Below, one piece after another: positions 11,280 through 22,320 of a stretch of DNA of 64,000 bases (position 1 is the stretch's first letter; every line of letters begins with the position of its first letter). Under the pieces are notes generated by a model. The model saw nothing but the letters and a program-made list of their open reading frames with translations, did not search any database and was not told the origin of the DNA. The position numbers and the translations under genes are program-made. The stretch is from Takakia lepidozioides (lineage: Eukaryota > Streptophyta > Takakiopsida > Takakiales > Takakiaceae), in the NCBI GenBank assembly GCA_030704615.1, contig CM060731.1, positions 6,696,001-6,760,000 on the forward strand, in the 5' to 3' direction.

Positions 11280-11640
11280 TGATAAAAAAAAAATTGAATG
11301 ATTTGAAATTTTGCTTGTATGTTCTACATGCCTCTTACATGGACCGGACAAGTATGAGATCAATAAAAAATGGTTCACAGGAGGAACCAATGGTTACTTG
11401 ATGTGCCAATTTTTGAATGCTTTCAAACTTTGCCATTGCATTGTACATGCCCTCTTAAAGGTACCGGACAAGTATGAGTTCAATTGAAAATATTGCAATG
11501 GGTGAACCAATGGTATCTTCATTCAGCAATTTTTGATTGTTTTGAAACTTTGCCAGTATATTGTACATGCCGTCAAACAGGTACCGAACAAATATGAGGT
11601 CATTCAAAAATGGTTCAAAGGATGAACCTCGTATTTTCCA
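11280..11640 (+). repeat. ~117-bp repeat family, three tandem units
   Basis: The conserved core TACATGCC..., ACCGGACAAGTATGAG, occurs at about 11329, 11444 and 11564 (spacing 115-120). Each is followed by GGTTCA or GGTGAACCAA. It is inverted relative to 8500-8690. Confidence 0.8.
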
Positions 11641-11725
11641 AAATTACGTAGACTATACAATAGGTTGCACATTCAAGTTTTCGCAACCTGAGACCTTTGG
11701 CCTACTCCCTACGTTTCTAGCCTTT

Positions 11726-14330
11726 TTAGTCATCTTCATCTAGATTTATTACTTCGTTGTCGTCATCTCCAGATGTTGATGAAGATGCTCCGGGTGTAGA
11801 GGACGTGCCTCTACCAGTACGGAGAGCTCGAGCCTGGGCTCGAGTGGACAAAGAGGGACCCAGTGTTGTGTGGTCCACCCTTGCCATCATGCGTAGCGTT
11901 CTAGGCGAGTGCTGACTCTCTTCCACATTTGCCAGAGCCGGGTGTGTCGTTCTTGCTACGGCGACATGCAATTTTTCAATTAAATCCGATATGTTTGGAA
12001 GTGGCAAGAACACCCCTGGAATAGGGGCAACTTGGTCACGCCATGTGTTCTGCCAATACTTTACAACACTCGTGATGACAGCCTTGAAATTGTCCAACAC
12101 CTCCTCCTGCTGGGGGTCTTTGCGCAACTCTGGAAGAAATGGCCCTTCATCCCGACGAGGCACCCAGTACGTCTCATTCATATCCTCCCAACGGATGCTA
12201 GCGGCCTCCAACTCCCTCAGAAATAGGTCTCTCCCAATCGGTTTGCGATTGTATGGGTCGTTTTCCGCACCCACGGATCCTCAGACAGTCGGAAGAATCT
12301 TTGTTTGGTACAGCTCTAATGCCCTCCCAAGTTCCGGCAAAAAAACTCCCTTTGGACTCGGTCCCGTATGCCTCTAGCACGCACGGTTATTTCCCAGTTG
12401 GATGTCACCCGAAAGGTCACCGGATCTTTAACCTTAGTTAACGTCTTCACATCCAAGACGTGCATCTCTCTTGGAGCATCCCAAGTCATTGTCTCCCCCC
12501 AGTGCTGCCAATTTAAAAATCGTAAGGCGATACATCCAATGGCATGTTGTACCGGTTGTACTCCTATCCCGTGGGCATATTGTCTTGCAACCCAAACAAC
12601 TCGTAGAAACGTCGATGGATTGGTCCACGGCAGTCAGGGCATTGGCTGGCTCGCATGGCTGCCGATATGAGACATGTGGGATGGAACAAATGGCCACATG
12701 AACCAAGCATATAGCCTCCCTCCGGTCCATAAGGGTTTAGGCACATTGTGCACACCGTACCATCTGGAACCCATGATGCTGGATTGCTCTGTGGTATCCA
12801 CGTCCGTTTATCCTCATGAATGTAGGATAACATCCTCGGCCTGGTGTCCCACTCCTTCTCTACTTCCAAATCCTAGTTTATAATGTTGTTATTGGTATCG
12901 GAAATTGTATGCACACAGTGCTCAAATATGACATCCACATCACTCCATGTGGTGAATCCAGTGTACTTCGACGTGAATACATCACGCACAGTATCGTGCC
13001 TTTGCAAATTAGCATAGATGCTATCTACGCTTCGATTTGACAAACGTGCTGCACGTTGGAGGGAGGACAACGCTTCTTCTATCCGTGTTTCCCGCGATGC
13101 TAGATGGCCCGCCCATGTCACCCAATTCCGCCAATTCCCCTTCAACCATGGCCACGATCGGATTTGCATGGCATTTGAGTACCGATATGCAACAGCCCTA
13201 GCTTGCTCGCGTTCCCCCACACGCTGCTCTAATTCATGTTCTTAGGCCGATGTAATTTGCACGGCTGAACATTCCCCAGTTTCCACTATGGGGTCCTTCC
13301 TTTTTCTTGCCCTCTCCGCCGCAAGTCTTTCTTCCTCAACCCTCGCCGGGTCCAGTTCAGACGTTTGCACTTCATTCCATGCCCGATTGAGTCAACCCCG
13401 TCGATGACGCGGTCAATGTCCATTGGTGGCATATTCAAACGCGCCAATATGTCTTGCTCGTTGGTGATTGGCTTCGGGTCCTGAAGCACACCGCGTACGC
13501 TATCGAGAGTCCCCAACCCCATTCTTTCCAGCAACTTCGCTATTTGCCACAGTTGCAAATGAATAATGTCCTGAAGGTCTTTGATGTGCTGTTCATGTGT
13601 GGCCAACTGTTCCTCCAACGGAGAGCGTACCTCGCCCCCCTCCACCTCAGACGTTGAAGGCCCGGCTGCGGAGACCTGTTGCGGCGTATAATCTGGAGGT
13701 TGGTCTGCATTTCCTCATTCTTCCACATCGTCGTTTCCATCCGCCTTTCCTCCTTCTTCCACCTTGTCGTTTCCATCGAACCGTATGATGTCCTGCCCCT
13801 GACGTATATACAAGTCTGGGATATCAGAGAACATGTATAGTCTAGTACGTTGTCTCGCAGTGGCAGTTTGTCAATCCACCGGTCGCAATAAAATCAACTC
13901 TGTGTACAACATGGCCGCAAATAAATACGGGACCTTGTTGTTGACGAGCGGTTGACCCACAATGTTGCATGTACCTCCTCCTCTGCCCTGTGGGCGGAAT
14001 GCGGGTTGACGTAGGAATGCAAGCTAGCTTGATTTTGTTTGGTTTGTGGATCATGCCTATCTCTAGGCCACAAACGATTTATGTGACACCAGTCCACAAA
14101 TTTCCTGCAATCACCAAGCGACCACCGCTGCCCCAACTTCCAAACTTCCCAACCTGGTTCTGCAAGAATGTTGGGTCATTGTATATGTCCCAACAACGAG
14201 TTCGCGCCTGGCCCTTTTTGGTTTTTTTTTTGGGAGGTCCAGGTTCATTATCGTCATCCCTGGATGACCTCCTTTGTCTTCCTCCTCCGCCATTTATGGC
14301 TTGGCTTACCCATACTCGACAGGTGTTTGC
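11726..14330 (-). pseudogene. multi-exon or frameshifted gene with RING finger, unknown family
   Basis: Consecutive minus-strand frames look coding but change frame several times. 14330-13894 holds a basic patch (GPPKKKTKKGQ) and CWDIYNDPTFLQNQVGKFG. 13645-13286 has a coiled-coil-like stretch (LEEQLATHEQHIKDLQDII). 13220-12873 contains NWRNWVTWAGHLASRETRI. 12869-12564 is a RING domain (CTMC ... GSCGHLFHPTC ... CPDC, ligand order C-C-C-H-H-C-C-C). 12540-12330 reads FLNWQHWGETMTWD, and 12274-11726 ends in an acidic Ser/Thr tail (DDDNEVINLDEDD). RING proteins usually act as ubiquitin ligases. Frame breaks between pieces could be introns (an ATAAACTAG acceptor precedes the RING piece) or decay. 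Its position between two repeat arrays suggests it is a transposon gene. I do not recognise the family. Confidence 0.55.
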
Positions 14331-14714
14331 TAAGAAAAATGCTCTCCCAACCCTCCTAAATCATACCTAATCCTACTCCCTAATGAATCCTCCCATAGTA
14401 CTAGAGGCTCGTGTCACTCCCTCGGCAGTTCTAAGTGATATGACGCAATGTGCAAAGAAAAAAACGTGGGTGCCAGAGGAGGGCTTCCCGGGAGGTACTC
14501 AGCATCGATTTCGTAGAATCCAACGGCCCAAAATACCCCTCACCCATCAATAGCACCCCTCTCCACTTGGACTCAATGACAATGAATGCAACTTCCTATC
14601 GCCCACCAAGTCCTGTGTGGAGAAAAGTGAGGGAGAGAATGGCCTCCAAGGCCTATAAGCCCCCTCCACACTCGGGGCGCGCGCTGTCATCATGATTGCG
14701 CACGCTAGTAATCG

Positions 14715-15251
14715 CTGCGACCGCCAGCAGGGGCGGTCGCATCTTTTTTCTTTTCTTTATTATGTGCGACCACCAGCAGGGGGTGGTCGCAAAATTTTTA
14801 ATTTTTTTAATAGGTGCGACCACCAGCAGGGGGGTGGTCGCAGAATTTTTATTTTTTTAATAGGTGCGACCACTAGCACGGGGGCGGTCGCAGATGTTTT
14901 TTTTTTTTTAATGGGTGCGACCACCAGCAGGGGGGTGGTCGCAATTTTGTTTATTTATTTTTAATGGGTGCGACCACCAGCAGGGGGGTGGTCGCAAATT
15001 TGTTTTTTTTTTTTTAATGGGTGCGACCACCAGCAGGGGGGTGGTCGCAGATTTTTTATTTTTAATAGGTGCGACCACCAGCAGGGAGGTGGTCACATAA
15101 TTTTTCTTTTTTTTAATAGGCGCAACCACCAGCAAGGGGGTGGTCGCATAAATTTTGTTTAAAACAAATAGGGGCGACCACCACCTGCTGGTGGTCGCAC
15201 TATTTTCCTTTTCTTTAATAGATATGACCACCAGCAGGGGGGTGGTCGTAT
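14715..15251. repeat. array of GCGACCACC palindromes (array 1)
   Basis: About ten units spaced 50-53 bp. Each has TGCGACCACC, AGCAGGGG, then GGTGGTCGCA (a 10-bp inverted repeat with a short loop), followed by a T-rich spacer and AATAGG or AATGGG. Unit starts are near 14715, 14765, 14815, 14866, 14916, 14969, 15022 and 15072. Transcripts would form strong hairpins. Confidence 0.93.
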
Positions 15252-15277
15252 AATTTTCCGACTTTTTAATATCTGCC

Positions 15278-15492
15278 AACAGTCAGTAGCTCAGTTGGTT
15301 AAGTGCATTGTGTGCGACCCGGACGATTCGGGGGTCAAATCTTGCTACTTGATAGGTGTGGTATGGTTCGTGTGTGGTGCCCCATTCCTACGCCTCTTGG
15401 CGCATAAATGAAAGAGGTTATTTTCTCCTCTCACTACTAAGGGGCCTGATTTGTGAGCTGTCGCTCCCAGATGTTTCCCAAAAAAATAAAAA
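15278..15492 (+). mobile_element. tRNA-derived SINE inserted in the palindrome array
   Basis: The head AGTCAGTAGCTCAGTTGGTT contains a pol III A box (TAGCTCAGTTGG), and a B-box-like GGGTCAAATCT follows about 43 bases on. A tRNA-unrelated body ends in CTCCCAGATGTTTCCC and an A-rich tail. AATATCTGC before and ATAATCTGC after look like the target duplication and match the AATATCTGCGACC form of the array unit. It is therefore a younger insertion into the array. Confidence 0.8.
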
Positions 15493-15498
15493 ATAATC

Positions 15499-15655
15499 TG
15501 CGACCACCAGCAGGGGTGATCAATAAATCAGTAAATAGGTGCGACTACCAGCAGGGGGGTGGTCGCAACATGTTTCTTTTATTTTAACAGTTGCGACGAC
15601 CGCTATTGGTGGTCACACAATTGTTTTTTTTTAATAGGTGCAACCACCAGGAGGT
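15499..15655. repeat. palindrome array 1, continuation beyond the SINE
   Basis: Three further, more diverged units (15499, 15540, 15592), including a half unit and the CGACCGCTATTGGTGGTC variant. Confidence 0.85.
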
Positions 15656-15727
15656 TGGTCCCCTAGCACCTGTATGTATGTTTGGAGAGGTAGATGAAAA
15701 ACACATGTATCGACTCCCCATGGATTT

Positions 15728-15858
15728 GTGAAGGAGAAGATGAATGTTGGGAGCTGCCCCGGCCTTTGTGGCTTCGAAACCATAATAGGAAATGTGAAGG
15801 AGAAGAGAATGTTGGGAGCTTGCACCGGCCTTTTGGCTTCGAAACCATAATAGGAAAT
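15728..15858. repeat. 66-bp tandem duplication
   Basis: GTGAAGGAGAAGA..GAATGTT through CATAATAGGAAAT occurs twice head to tail (15728-15793, 15794-15858) with few differences. Confidence 0.85.
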
Positions 15859-16030
15859 TCAACAATGTAAAGGTAATGTGAAACACAACACACGCACGAC
15901 CACCAAACCCTTTCTTGGGTACACATATTCCACCATTTTTATTTCCGTACACGTATGCATGTACCCAAACTGAAACATGGATATCCATAGAAACATACTA
16001 TACATCATGTGACAGAAGTTATAGCTGTAA

Positions 16031-17113
16031 CTAATTCCGTCTGGCACGACGACGATGGTATAATCTCACGCCTAGTACAAAATCTTCGTCCCCACTCACT
16101 TCACCCCCGTTCCTATGATCAGTGCTAGAATCATCATCTCCATCTGTTCTTTCGTTTCCAGAGGCAATTGGCCGTTGGACCTGTAGTAGTCGTCCTCGGA
16201 GTACGTTCAGTTGTCTCTCTGGTCGATTTCCACTCCTATCATGAATACCATCTAGGGTATCAGGTCTGTTCATAGGTCGGTCCTATGCGGGCCATTCCAT
16301 ACAGCTCCCTGGAGTGTCATCTCTGAATGGTAACAAACAGACCCCTACCACAACAAAAGGTTGCACAATTCTCTGCCGTTTCTGGGCTTGTCCCGGATTT
16401 CGTGGTGGCTTTGGAGCAGGTCTCGTATGAGGAAGGTACTCGCACGGACATCAGAGGGGCCGACATGAGAGGAAGGGGCATGAGATGGACCAGTGAGGGT
16501 CGAGGGAGCACGGTTCACATGCGGACGTCGTCGGGCCAGATGAAACGACAATGGCCGGTCGTCGTCATCCATGGTTCGTTTGCAGAAGTCCCGCAACAGA
16601 AGAACCATTCTCCCAGGATCAGAGTAGTAGCGATGGAAGGAATTACATGAAGGGGGAGAGGAGACTAGATGGACCAGCATGGGATGGACTGGCTTGAGAA
16701 AGAGAAAACATGAGATGGAGCGGGTGAGATGAAAGACACGGTTCACAGGGGCATGATGTCGGTGAAGGAATGACAACGGCCGGTTGTCATCATCCGACAA
16801 TTCGACCTGCACATCTCCCGCAGTCCGTGGGAACTCGTGGTGGGAAAAAGTTGACCTCAACTTCATTGTTGAGAGTGTGCTCCACTGGGGGAAGAGGGTC
16901 CGCAATTGGGATGACACCATGTCGCAGTTCATCAACAACAAGGTCATCGAAGGATGGATGCATTGCAGCATCATCGTCATTAAATTCATATGGGTCATGT
17001 GGAGAATTGCCCACATCATCGGACCCATCCCAGCCGTCGGAGTCGGAGTCCCTCGCGGCGTCAGTGTCATCATTGCTGCTAGATTGGACCTCTGAGGCAG
17101 ATTCTTCAAACAA
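16031..17113 (-). pseudogene. acidic low-complexity protein remnant, unknown
   Basis: Minus-strand frame 17113-16790 is strongly acidic (SSSNDDTDAARDSDSDGWDG, then DDDAAMHPSFDDLVVDELRHG). The lower end 16273-16031 has a basic and acidic mix ending RLYHRRRARRN and a stop. In between, a stretch encoding DDD.RPLSF..HRHHAPVNR is present twice (about 16740-16800 and 16530-16590), an internal duplication. No domain is recognised. It may be the tail of a transposon ORF. The large overlapping frame 17169-16345 is Met/His/Ser-rich and looks like a shadow. Confidence 0.3.
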
Positions 17114-17164
17114 CAGATTCTTCTCGTACCATGCAGATGCGTCACTTGCTCTCCTCTCTCGCAG

Positions 17165-17435
17165 GACAATAGATGACGTTGTTATTACTGGAGTTCAAAT
17201 TGACGGTGATTCTAGTGTCAATCTAATGAGTTTCGACACAATGGAGGAGTTAGGACTTGGTGGTTTACATAACACTCGATTGGTGTTACAGATGGCCGAT
17301 CAAAGCCGTGTTAAACCAATGGGCGTCCTGACTGCCGTCCCAACTTACATCAAGGACGGGGGCACCTGGATCCGGATTGAGTGTGGATATACTCACTTCA
17401 TGGACGTCGTTATTCGTTGCCCGTTTCCGCACTAG
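17165..17435 (+). pseudogene. retropepsin fragment of a Ty3/gypsy-type element
   Basis: The frame reads VQIDGDSSVNLMSFDTMEEL, then LQMADQSRVKPMGVL. This matches the protease at 600-760 (LIDGGSGVNIM, TMADQRSVQPLG) with the catalytic Asp kept. Only about 90 residues remain, with no RT after it, so it is a broken element or a captured piece. Confidence 0.65.
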
Positions 17436-17659
17436 AGATGACTGCAAAGAAGACCGCATTGAGGTGCGATAGCCAACAGCTGCCGCAATGAAATAACAAG
17501 TTGCAACGTGTCCAGGTTTTATTGATAAGATGAGAGAAAATAAACCCCTAGAGGGCCATGAAGCAAACATGCCAACATGCAAGGGATGAACCCAAACCCG
17601 CCTTTCCCTTTCACTCTAGCACAAGTGGAAACATTCCAACATTAAATTACACAATAGGG

Positions 17660-17935
17660 TACCCACCAGTGTTGGACTGGTATCAGGTTTTTCACATACC
17701 AGTCTGGTCCTGGTATATAGGTATCTAAGGCAATGGGATACCAGACTAGAAGTGGTACCAGACATATTTTGAAATTGATCTACCAGTCTGGTCTAATTAT
17801 TTGATGCATTACAGTTTTGTGGTGCAATGGTATCAATCTGAGTATACCAACAGGTATATATAATGAACACTGGTATAGATACTAGTATTGATACCAGGCC
17901 TCAGACCATATAATGTCATTCCAACAAAGTTCAGA
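17660..17935. repeat. ACCAGTCTGGT-rich repeat DNA (locus 1)
   Basis: Short palindromic words ACCAGTCTGGT, TGGTATC and GATACCAG are scattered every 20-40 bp. The same words fill 30540-31390. No coding frame. Confidence 0.7.
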
Positions 17936-18765
17936 ATTGATATCAGAGTTCAGAACTATATCAAAGTCTAAGAGGGCAGCTAGGTCATGAGCCCAGCCCT
18001 ATGAGCCTGGTAGCTGGGCTCACGTTTAGCGCAGTAAGCGTGAGCCTAGGGTGTATTGGAAACAACACCTATTCCCGAGGACCTGAGAACGGGGGCCTAT
18101 TCCCGTTGGAATGGCCAACACTACCTTCAACTGCACAGCGCAATAAGAGCATCCAAGAGCACTTTTGGGAAACAAACGATAGCACAATCCATGCCTATGC
18201 AATGATAGAATATCACCATGTATTACATGAGTTGCATAGGACCGACACATGAGTGAGTGATTGAATGAAGACATGTACTGAAGCACCACTATGTTCATTG
18301 TTACTCAATTTCCGCGCATAGTATGAAATGCAGCACGCCTACTATTTAACCGGTCTCGGACCTGTCACGTTGCAGAAGAGTATGGACTTCACCAGGTGAT
18401 AGCGTGGCCTGGTGAATGTACTGGTCTCTTTTGGGGTCACAACACATCTTGCGCACAAAAATGTAGTACAAGTGCTTGCAAAGAACCCACTTCCTCTTCT
18501 TTCCCAGGCTGCCCTCACGCATGCAAATGAGATAAGAGCAAATGCAGTCCGGACAGGTGCCAATTGTAACCTGATACGCCTTATCTTGAAGAAGCGAACC
18601 GGAAGTGACCATTGTGTACTCACGACCAAATCCAGGGGGGGGGGAGGACTTCCATGATAGATGTCACCCTTGTCTGCAACATCACCTGTCCATCTTTAAT
18701 TACAACACTCCGACATCTGCGCCCATCCCGTGAGCCCGTGAGTCCAACGAATGCACTTTTGGCAC
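17936..18765. other. no gene seen; one hairpin motif
   Basis: GCTCACG...CGTGAGC (18018-18045) is a hairpin of the same type as at 48199-48225. The remaining frames are short and lack motifs. Confidence 0.4.
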
Positions 18766-18779
18766 GTTCCCACGCAGAT

Positions 18780-18989
18780 GCCCTGAAACTAGTGTGCGGT
18801 GCCGCACACTGTTTTTAGGGCATTTGTGGTGCACGTTTTCTCTGCAAATGCACATCGCACACACGTTTTTTTTTTTTTTTTTTTTTAATCCGTTTCCTAG
18901 CAGATGCTCGGAAAACAGTGTGCGATGCCGCACACTGTTTCAGGGCATCTGCAGAGCATGTTTTCTCTGTAGATGCCCATCCCACACAA

Positions 18990-19034
<45 letters not shown>

Positions 19035-19150
19035 CCGTTTTTTCGTTTTTTCGTTCCCTCGCAGATGCCTGGAAAATAGTGTGCGGTGCCGCACACTGAT
19101 TTCAGGGCATTTGTGGAGCACATTTTCTCTGTATATCCCACACACGTTTT
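18780..19150. repeat. tandem repeat with GTGTGCGG-CCGCACAC palindrome and long T tracts
   Basis: Three units at about 18791, 18919 and 19078. Each has GTGTGCGGTGCCGCACAC (or one-base variants), AGGGCAT.TG, then TTTTCTCTG and an ATCGCACACACG-like end, followed by a poly-T run. The longest run is about 43 T (18992-19034). Lys- or Phe-rich frames here come from the runs. Confidence 0.85.
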
Positions 19151-19891
19151 TTTTTCCACCCTTGTCTGCTGAGGATAGGCAATTGCACACAAGCTCCACA
19201 GTACAACACACTTCCTGCTTATTCCATCCGTTCCTCTAAAAAAATCAACCTATATAAACACTCCCACTCTACCCCGCCATTGTCTATCCCTCCCTGTCTG
19301 ACCACCTCCTTCTCTGTTTCGGATTCTTGAACCCTCTATGATTGGATATACATTATTGGGTGCGTACATGTGGATTGCATACGTGCATACATACACGACA
19401 TGACCACATTCATCTATGCAGAGGACTATGCATCCACATTCACTATTTCGTCCCTAACATGTTGAATGATGTTCCATTCAAACACAACTACATTCATCCA
19501 TTTCGTGGCATGCAAGGACTTGGTATGTAAACCACATCTAAATGGAAGAAATAATAGATGGAATGGATGTAACAGATGTAATCTGGAATAACTGAAAACG
19601 GTTACTGTATCCGCGGGAATAGGTCCTGCAATTCCGGATTCCATGCTGACGTGACATGAGCCAGGGTTGCACACGTCAGTGATGTCACGTCACTTCGGAC
19701 CTGACGTTGATGCGACCAACGTCACGTCAGTTTTGCCGAAAAATCAGTAAAACATGAGTTAGGTGAAAAATATGCCACGTAGGTGGACACGTTGTATTCC
19801 AAATGACACCTTGGCAAGTGAATGAATTGTTTTATAAATTACTCCATCCGCCAATAGTTGAGGTCATTTTAAAATCATTATTGTTAAATTG
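19151..19891. other. no gene seen
   Basis: AT-rich DNA with a cluster of GACGTGAC/GTCACGTCA words at 19648-19735. No supported coding region. Confidence 0.4.
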
Positions 19892-20515
19892 GTGCGACCT
19901 CCAAATGGTGGTGGTCGCAGAATTTATCTTATTTTTTAATAGATGCGACCACTAGCAGGGGTGGTCGCATTTTTTTCTTTTCTTAAACAGTTGCGACCAC
20001 CGCTTCTGGTGGTCGCACAATTTTTATTTTATTTGTAATAGGTGCGACCACCATCAGGGGGGTGGTCGCAACATTTTTCTATTTTTTAATATCTGCGACC
20101 ACCAGCATGGGGGTGGTCGCAGCATTTTTCTGTTTTTTTAATAAGTACGACCACCAGGGGGGTGGTCGCAGATTAAAAAATAAAATAAAAAATAAAAATA
20201 AAAAAATCTCTCTGTGACCACGAGCATGGGGGTGGTCGCAGCATTTTTTTTTCTTAAAATAGGTGCGACCACCAGCATGGGGGTGGTCGCAGAAATTTTC
20301 TGTTTTTTTAATAGGTGCGAACACCAGCAGGGGGTGGTCACAACAATTTTATTTATTTATTTATTAAAATAATCTCTGTAACCAGGAGCATGGGGTGGTC
20401 GCAACATTTTTCTTTTTTTTAATAGGTGCGACCACCAGCATGAGGGTGGTCGCAGCAGTTTTTAAAAAAAAATAACATGTGACTTCCTCGTGCGACCTGG
20501 AGCGGTCGCAACATT
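19892..20515. repeat. array of GCGACCACC palindromes (array 2)
   Basis: About eleven units of the same palindrome as 14715-15251, many with AGCATGGGGGTGGTCGC as the right half. It ends about 40 bp before a TATA box and a hAT gene. Confidence 0.92.
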
Positions 20516-20557
20516 GGATCTGATTTGTCGAGCGTGTGAGGCTTGGAGGCTGGAGGG

Positions 20558-20565
20558 TATATAAG
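20558..20565 (+). promoter_or_regulatory. TATA box of the hAT gene
   Basis: TATATAAG lies in an otherwise G-rich context about 290 bp before the first BED-finger codons. A start site near 20590 would be expected. Confidence 0.55.
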
Positions 20566-20852
20566 GTGGTCCCAATGCCCCTCACTTCTTTTGTGGCAAA
20601 CACTTTTGTGGCTAGTGAATGTTCTCTATTCCTTGAGCAAGAGTGTAAGCCCAAGAGGAGGGTGCAGACCGTTTGCTGTTGTAGCTTCTACCAGAGCCAC
20701 TGCAGCAAATTGTCAAAAAACACAATACTACATGGTGCATTGATCCACTTGGATTGATGCCGTAGTGTTGGGCCATCGTATTCTGTTCTAACTTCTATTG
20801 CTCTTGACAAATCTACCAAGTACACTAGTGTTCTTCGTTCAACCTTAAGTCT

Positions 20853-22320
20853 GTGGTTAGGATTTTGGGTGTGAGGATAAGAGAGGAGTGGATCCCTTGG
20901 TTCACCATAGACCCGCACAAAAAGGACGGTGTTCAATGCAATCTTTGTGCATTGAAGCTGGCGGGTCGCAAAGATCACATGTTATATCATCTCGGCTACA
21001 GAGATTGGAAGAATGCCGGGGTTAGTTTGTGCCCAAAAGCCTCTATGCGAGTGAAAGCCCACTTTGCCCAATGTGGAGGCAATATCCCACCGTCTCTTGA
21101 TGTGGCCGCGGCTTCTGAGCCAAACACTCCAAGTTCGAATCAAACTGTCCCTCAGAGTTGTACCCAGGGGGATTCTTGCGAGGCGTCTGCTGTTCGTGGA
21201 GAAGCCGGTGGGTCAAGAGCAACACCCGATTGTACGCCAACACTTGTATAGACCAGACCATTGAGGCAACAATCAATGTAAGAAGGCTTAAATTTGTCGC
21301 ACAGGAGGACTCTGGATAAGAAGTGGGCCCAATTTCTCTACGAGGCCAATATTCCGTTCAATGTCTCGAGGCTTCCTGCGTTTGTGGCTGTTGTCAAAGC
21401 CACGTCCGATTCCAAGTCCACATACACACCTCCGAGTTATCGCGTCGCACATGATTGCTAGAAGAGGCTATGTCTGACCTCACCCAAAAGGTGAATGAAA
21501 AGACAGGTGATTCTCTCCGGAAATATGGAAGCACTATATGTGCGGACGGTTGGAGTCCTGTTACTAATCGACCACTGTTCAATGTCATGCTGGTCTGTCC
21601 TGCGGGGGTATAATTTTTGGGATCCGTTGACACAAGTGGGGAGAGAAAATATGCACGTTATCAAGCAGGGTTGCTGACGAGTTTCATCGATAAAATTGGA
21701 GCTGATAAAATTGTCCAAGTGTGCACGGATAATGCATCTAACATGGTTAATATGACCGATATTTTGATGGTACGATATCCCCATCTATATTACCAAGGGT
21801 GTGCTGCTCATATCTTTGATCTCTTTTTGGAGGATTGGGGAAAAGAATCATGGATGAAACAACTAGTAAAAAGGGCAAAGTCGGTTGTGACGTTCATTCG
21901 TACACATCACATCCCTCTGACATTGTTTAGAAAACATGAACCGAAATACAGCCTTAGGAACCTGGGTGAAATTCGTTTTGCCACAAACTTTTTGATGGTG
22001 GATCGACTGGTGACTGTGAGGGCGGGTCTGGAGCAGGTGATCAGTGACCCTCAATGGGATGCGTATGTGGGCACCTTACGCGACTCTCATAAGTCCAAGT
22101 CTTTGAGCAAAAGTTGGAGGGTCCGCACAATCATTCGCTCCGACGATTTCTGGGGGAAATGTGCAAATTTTGTGTACATGGTGGAGCCGGTGTTGATTGC
22201 TTTGCGGGAGTTTGATGGAATACAACCAATAATGGGTAAAGCATGGTTGATATTGGAAAACCTTGAGAAGCACGTGCAATCCGGCCAAAGCAAAGTTGGA
22301 GCTTACATTCTCAACTATTG
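20853..22320 (+). pseudogene. hAT transposase with BED finger and DUF659-like core, broken
   Basis: 20853-21100 encodes a BED-type zinc finger: VRIREEWIPWF, then VQCNLCALKLAGRKDHMLYH, with Cys-x2-Cys and His ligands that bind DNA. 21300-21450 reads WAQFLYEANIPFNVSRLPAF in another frame. 21500-22320 holds the DUF659/RNase-H-like core: TICADGWSPVTNRPLFNV with a stop at about 21612, then IVQVCTDNASNMVN, CAAHIFDLFLEDWGK, and YSLRNLGEIRFATNF. The frame ends at 22320 with YILNY, without the C-terminal dimerisation block. At least two frame changes and one stop make it inactive. It belongs to a different hAT branch from 7253-8472: both carry the RFA region but with unlike sequence. Confidence 0.85.

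Noticed and set aside
15281-15350. functional tRNA gene
   Set aside because: A and B boxes are present, but the cloverleaf is not complete and the unit continues into a SINE body with an A tail.
14715-15655. CRISPR-like regular array
   Set aside because: Units are palindromic, and the spacers are T-rich and alike rather than unique. The context is eukaryotic with no cas genes.
16345-17169. 274-codon minus-strand frame
   Set aside because: Met/His/Ser-rich without motifs. The acidic frame in another phase looks more protein-like, so this is probably a shadow.
18815-19239. Lys-rich or Phe-rich frames
   Set aside because: Products of poly-T/poly-A runs in a tandem repeat.
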